A stretch of 25,407 nucleotides of DNA from positions 1 to 25,407 of the IMG/VR virus record IMGVR_UViG_3300032308_000736. One strand, written 5' to 3'. The translations under genes were made by a program, and so were the position numbers. Positions 24,779 through 25,407 of this stretch are shown here, piece by piece. Every line of letters begins with the position of its first letter. Positions within the stretch are counted from its first letter, which is position 1. The stretch is from a virus. The notes below the pieces were generated by a model. That model was not told where the DNA came from. It worked only from the letters and a program-made list of their open reading frames with translations, and did not search any database.

Positions 24779-24944
24779 TGATAGGGAAAACTCCTATCCT
24801 AAACTCATTAAGTATAGAGATGCAGGAATGAACACCTATACATACTTCTGGACTATCAATGGTCGAGTCGTATCACCCTATTTTGACCACGAAAACCAAG
24901 CAAAGGAATGGACATATGAAGACAATTCAACAACAAGAAACTGA
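24759..24944 (+). CDS. Small protein, unknown function
   Basis: A 61-aa protein (MTTFTSDDRENSYPKLIKYR; YTYFWTINGRVVSPYFDHEN; EWTYEDNSTT). The aromatic beta-hairpin-like centre YFWTINGRVVSPYF followed by a helix is seen in other short phage proteins of unknown role. AGGTAAGAAAG precedes the ATG. It overlaps the membrane peptide and the coiled-coil gene, each in another frame. Confidence 0.65.
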   Translation: MTTFTSDDRENSYPKLIKYRDAGMNTYTYFWTINGRVVSPYFDHENQAKEWTYEDNSTTRN

Positions 24945-25071
24945 AGCCATCTTATCAATGGCAGAAGCAATGAAGGCACTGGAGCAACAGCTAGCCGATG
25001 CCAAGAAACGAATCGATGATCTAGAAAAGGTAATCACCAATCAGAGAGCAATGATAAAGGAACTGCAATGA
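24916..25071 (+). CDS. Small coiled-coil protein
   Basis: A 51-aa protein that is almost one continuous amphipathic helix (EAILSMAEAMKALEQQLADA, then KKRIDDLEKVITNQRAMIKE). Hydrophobic a/d positions repeat every 3-4 residues, so it probably forms a coiled-coil oligomer. AAGGA lies 9 nt upstream of ATG 24916. Overlaps both neighbours by a few nt. Function unknown. Confidence 0.68.
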   Translation: MKTIQQQETEAILSMAEAMKALEQQLADAKKRIDDLEKVITNQRAMIKELQ

Positions 25072-25199
25072 AAGTAAACAAACTAATCCGTAAGATGTAT
25101 AAAGCAATCATACTATCCAAGAAGAAACAAGAGAAGAAACTATACCTAAAGATCCTCAAGAAATCGCTAAAGCATAAGCACACTGAGGCAGTGCAGTGA
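25068..25199 (+). CDS. 43-aa very basic peptide
   Basis: A Lys-rich helix (MKVNKLIRKMYKAIILSKKK; ILKKSLKHKHTEAVQ), about 35 percent Lys. It starts in an ATGA overlap and ends in a GTGA overlap, the junction style used throughout this phage. It could bind nucleic acid or an acidic partner. Not recognised. Confidence 0.6.
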   Translation: MKVNKLIRKMYKAIILSKKKQEKKLYLKILKKSLKHKHTEAVQ

Positions 25200-25407
25200 T
25201 ATCCGATTTAGAGTTCCAAGCCTATGACTATGCAATCGGTGGAAAGATGGTAGTGGGTCGAGCAGAAATGACTGAAGACTTTAGAATGATGCTGGAGGAT
25301 GGAGATGCCACTGCCATTATGCAGATTAAAGAGAAACTCACTAGAGATATGGTATCATACATGCTACAGAATAAACTCGTGGAATTCACACATCACGATG
25401 ATCCGAT
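25196..25407 (+). CDS. Unidentified gene, 5' part only
   Basis: An open frame from a GTG (GTGA overlap with the previous stop, as for the desaturase at 1112) that runs 70 codons off the right edge. The visible N-terminus is MISDLEFQAYDYAIGGKMVV, then an acidic Met-rich stretch EMTEDFRMMLEDGDATAIMQ and IKEKLTRDMVSYMLQNKLVE. No motif recognised. It is incomplete, so the function cannot be judged. Confidence 0.6.
   Translation, partial: MISDLEFQAYDYAIGGKMVVGRAEMTEDFRMMLEDGDATAIMQIKEKLTRDMVSYMLQNKLVEFTHHDDP

Overview
The window looks like part of the genome of a lytic, T4-superfamily myovirus that infects a Gram-negative, probably aquatic, bacterium. The evidence is a T4-type RNase H with a dsbA-like gene just upstream (in T4 these two are neighbours), class I ribonucleotide reductase NrdB, dCMP deaminase, a MazG-like protein, a T4-type late promoter box (TATAAATA), a large tRNA array, and AT-rich DNA with every gene on the + strand and very tight ATGA/GTGA/TAATG junctions. 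Host class is inferred only: LpxH-like, LPP20 lipoprotein and signal-peptide genes point to an outer membrane. No photosynthesis genes are present.

Layout. (1) 1-1958: nrdB, a membrane fatty-acid desaturase and a small zinc ribbon. (2) 1989-8353: a GIY-YIG-like protein, then an envelope cassette made of a multi-TM coiled-coil protein, two exported proteins (one of 713 aa with Cys repeats), a tandem pair of paralogous membrane coiled-coil proteins, two more membrane proteins and a holin-like protein. (3) 8350-9808: an LpxH-like phosphoesterase overlapping a family 2 glycosyltransferase, closed by a terminator. (4) 9880-13085: small-gene operons from host-type promoters, including MazG-like and WYL_2 proteins and a dsbA homologue broken by an in-frame TAA. 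(5) 13147-18730: a conserved T4-like protein, RNase H, Api92-like protein, DUF4384 plus LPP20 exported pair, dCMP deaminase, rubrerythrin and rubredoxin. (6) 18770-23592: a regulatory block, then 28 tRNA genes that together cover all 20 amino acids, interrupted by three tRNA-free blocks rich in inverted repeats (candidate stable RNAs, as T4 has in its own tRNA cluster) and by a few protein genes. (7) 23608-25407: a train of very small overlapping genes, including a minimal SGNH hydrolase.

Regulation is unusually readable. Eight sigma70-type promoters share a -10 of TATAAT (one is TAAAAT) and a spacer of exactly 17 bp. At three of them the ATG starts exactly 7 nt after the -10, which predicts leaderless mRNAs. 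The most interesting of these encodes a 41-aa peptide containing 19 of the 20 amino acids. Its coding region holds one arm of a 10-bp helix that competes with a downstream intrinsic terminator placed immediately before the tRNA array. This has the layout of a translation-sensing attenuator for the tRNA operon (inference). Other points of note are iron chemistry (NrdB, desaturase, rubrerythrin, rubredoxin) and a tRNA-Leu whose 5' part doubles as the 3' end of a protein gene.
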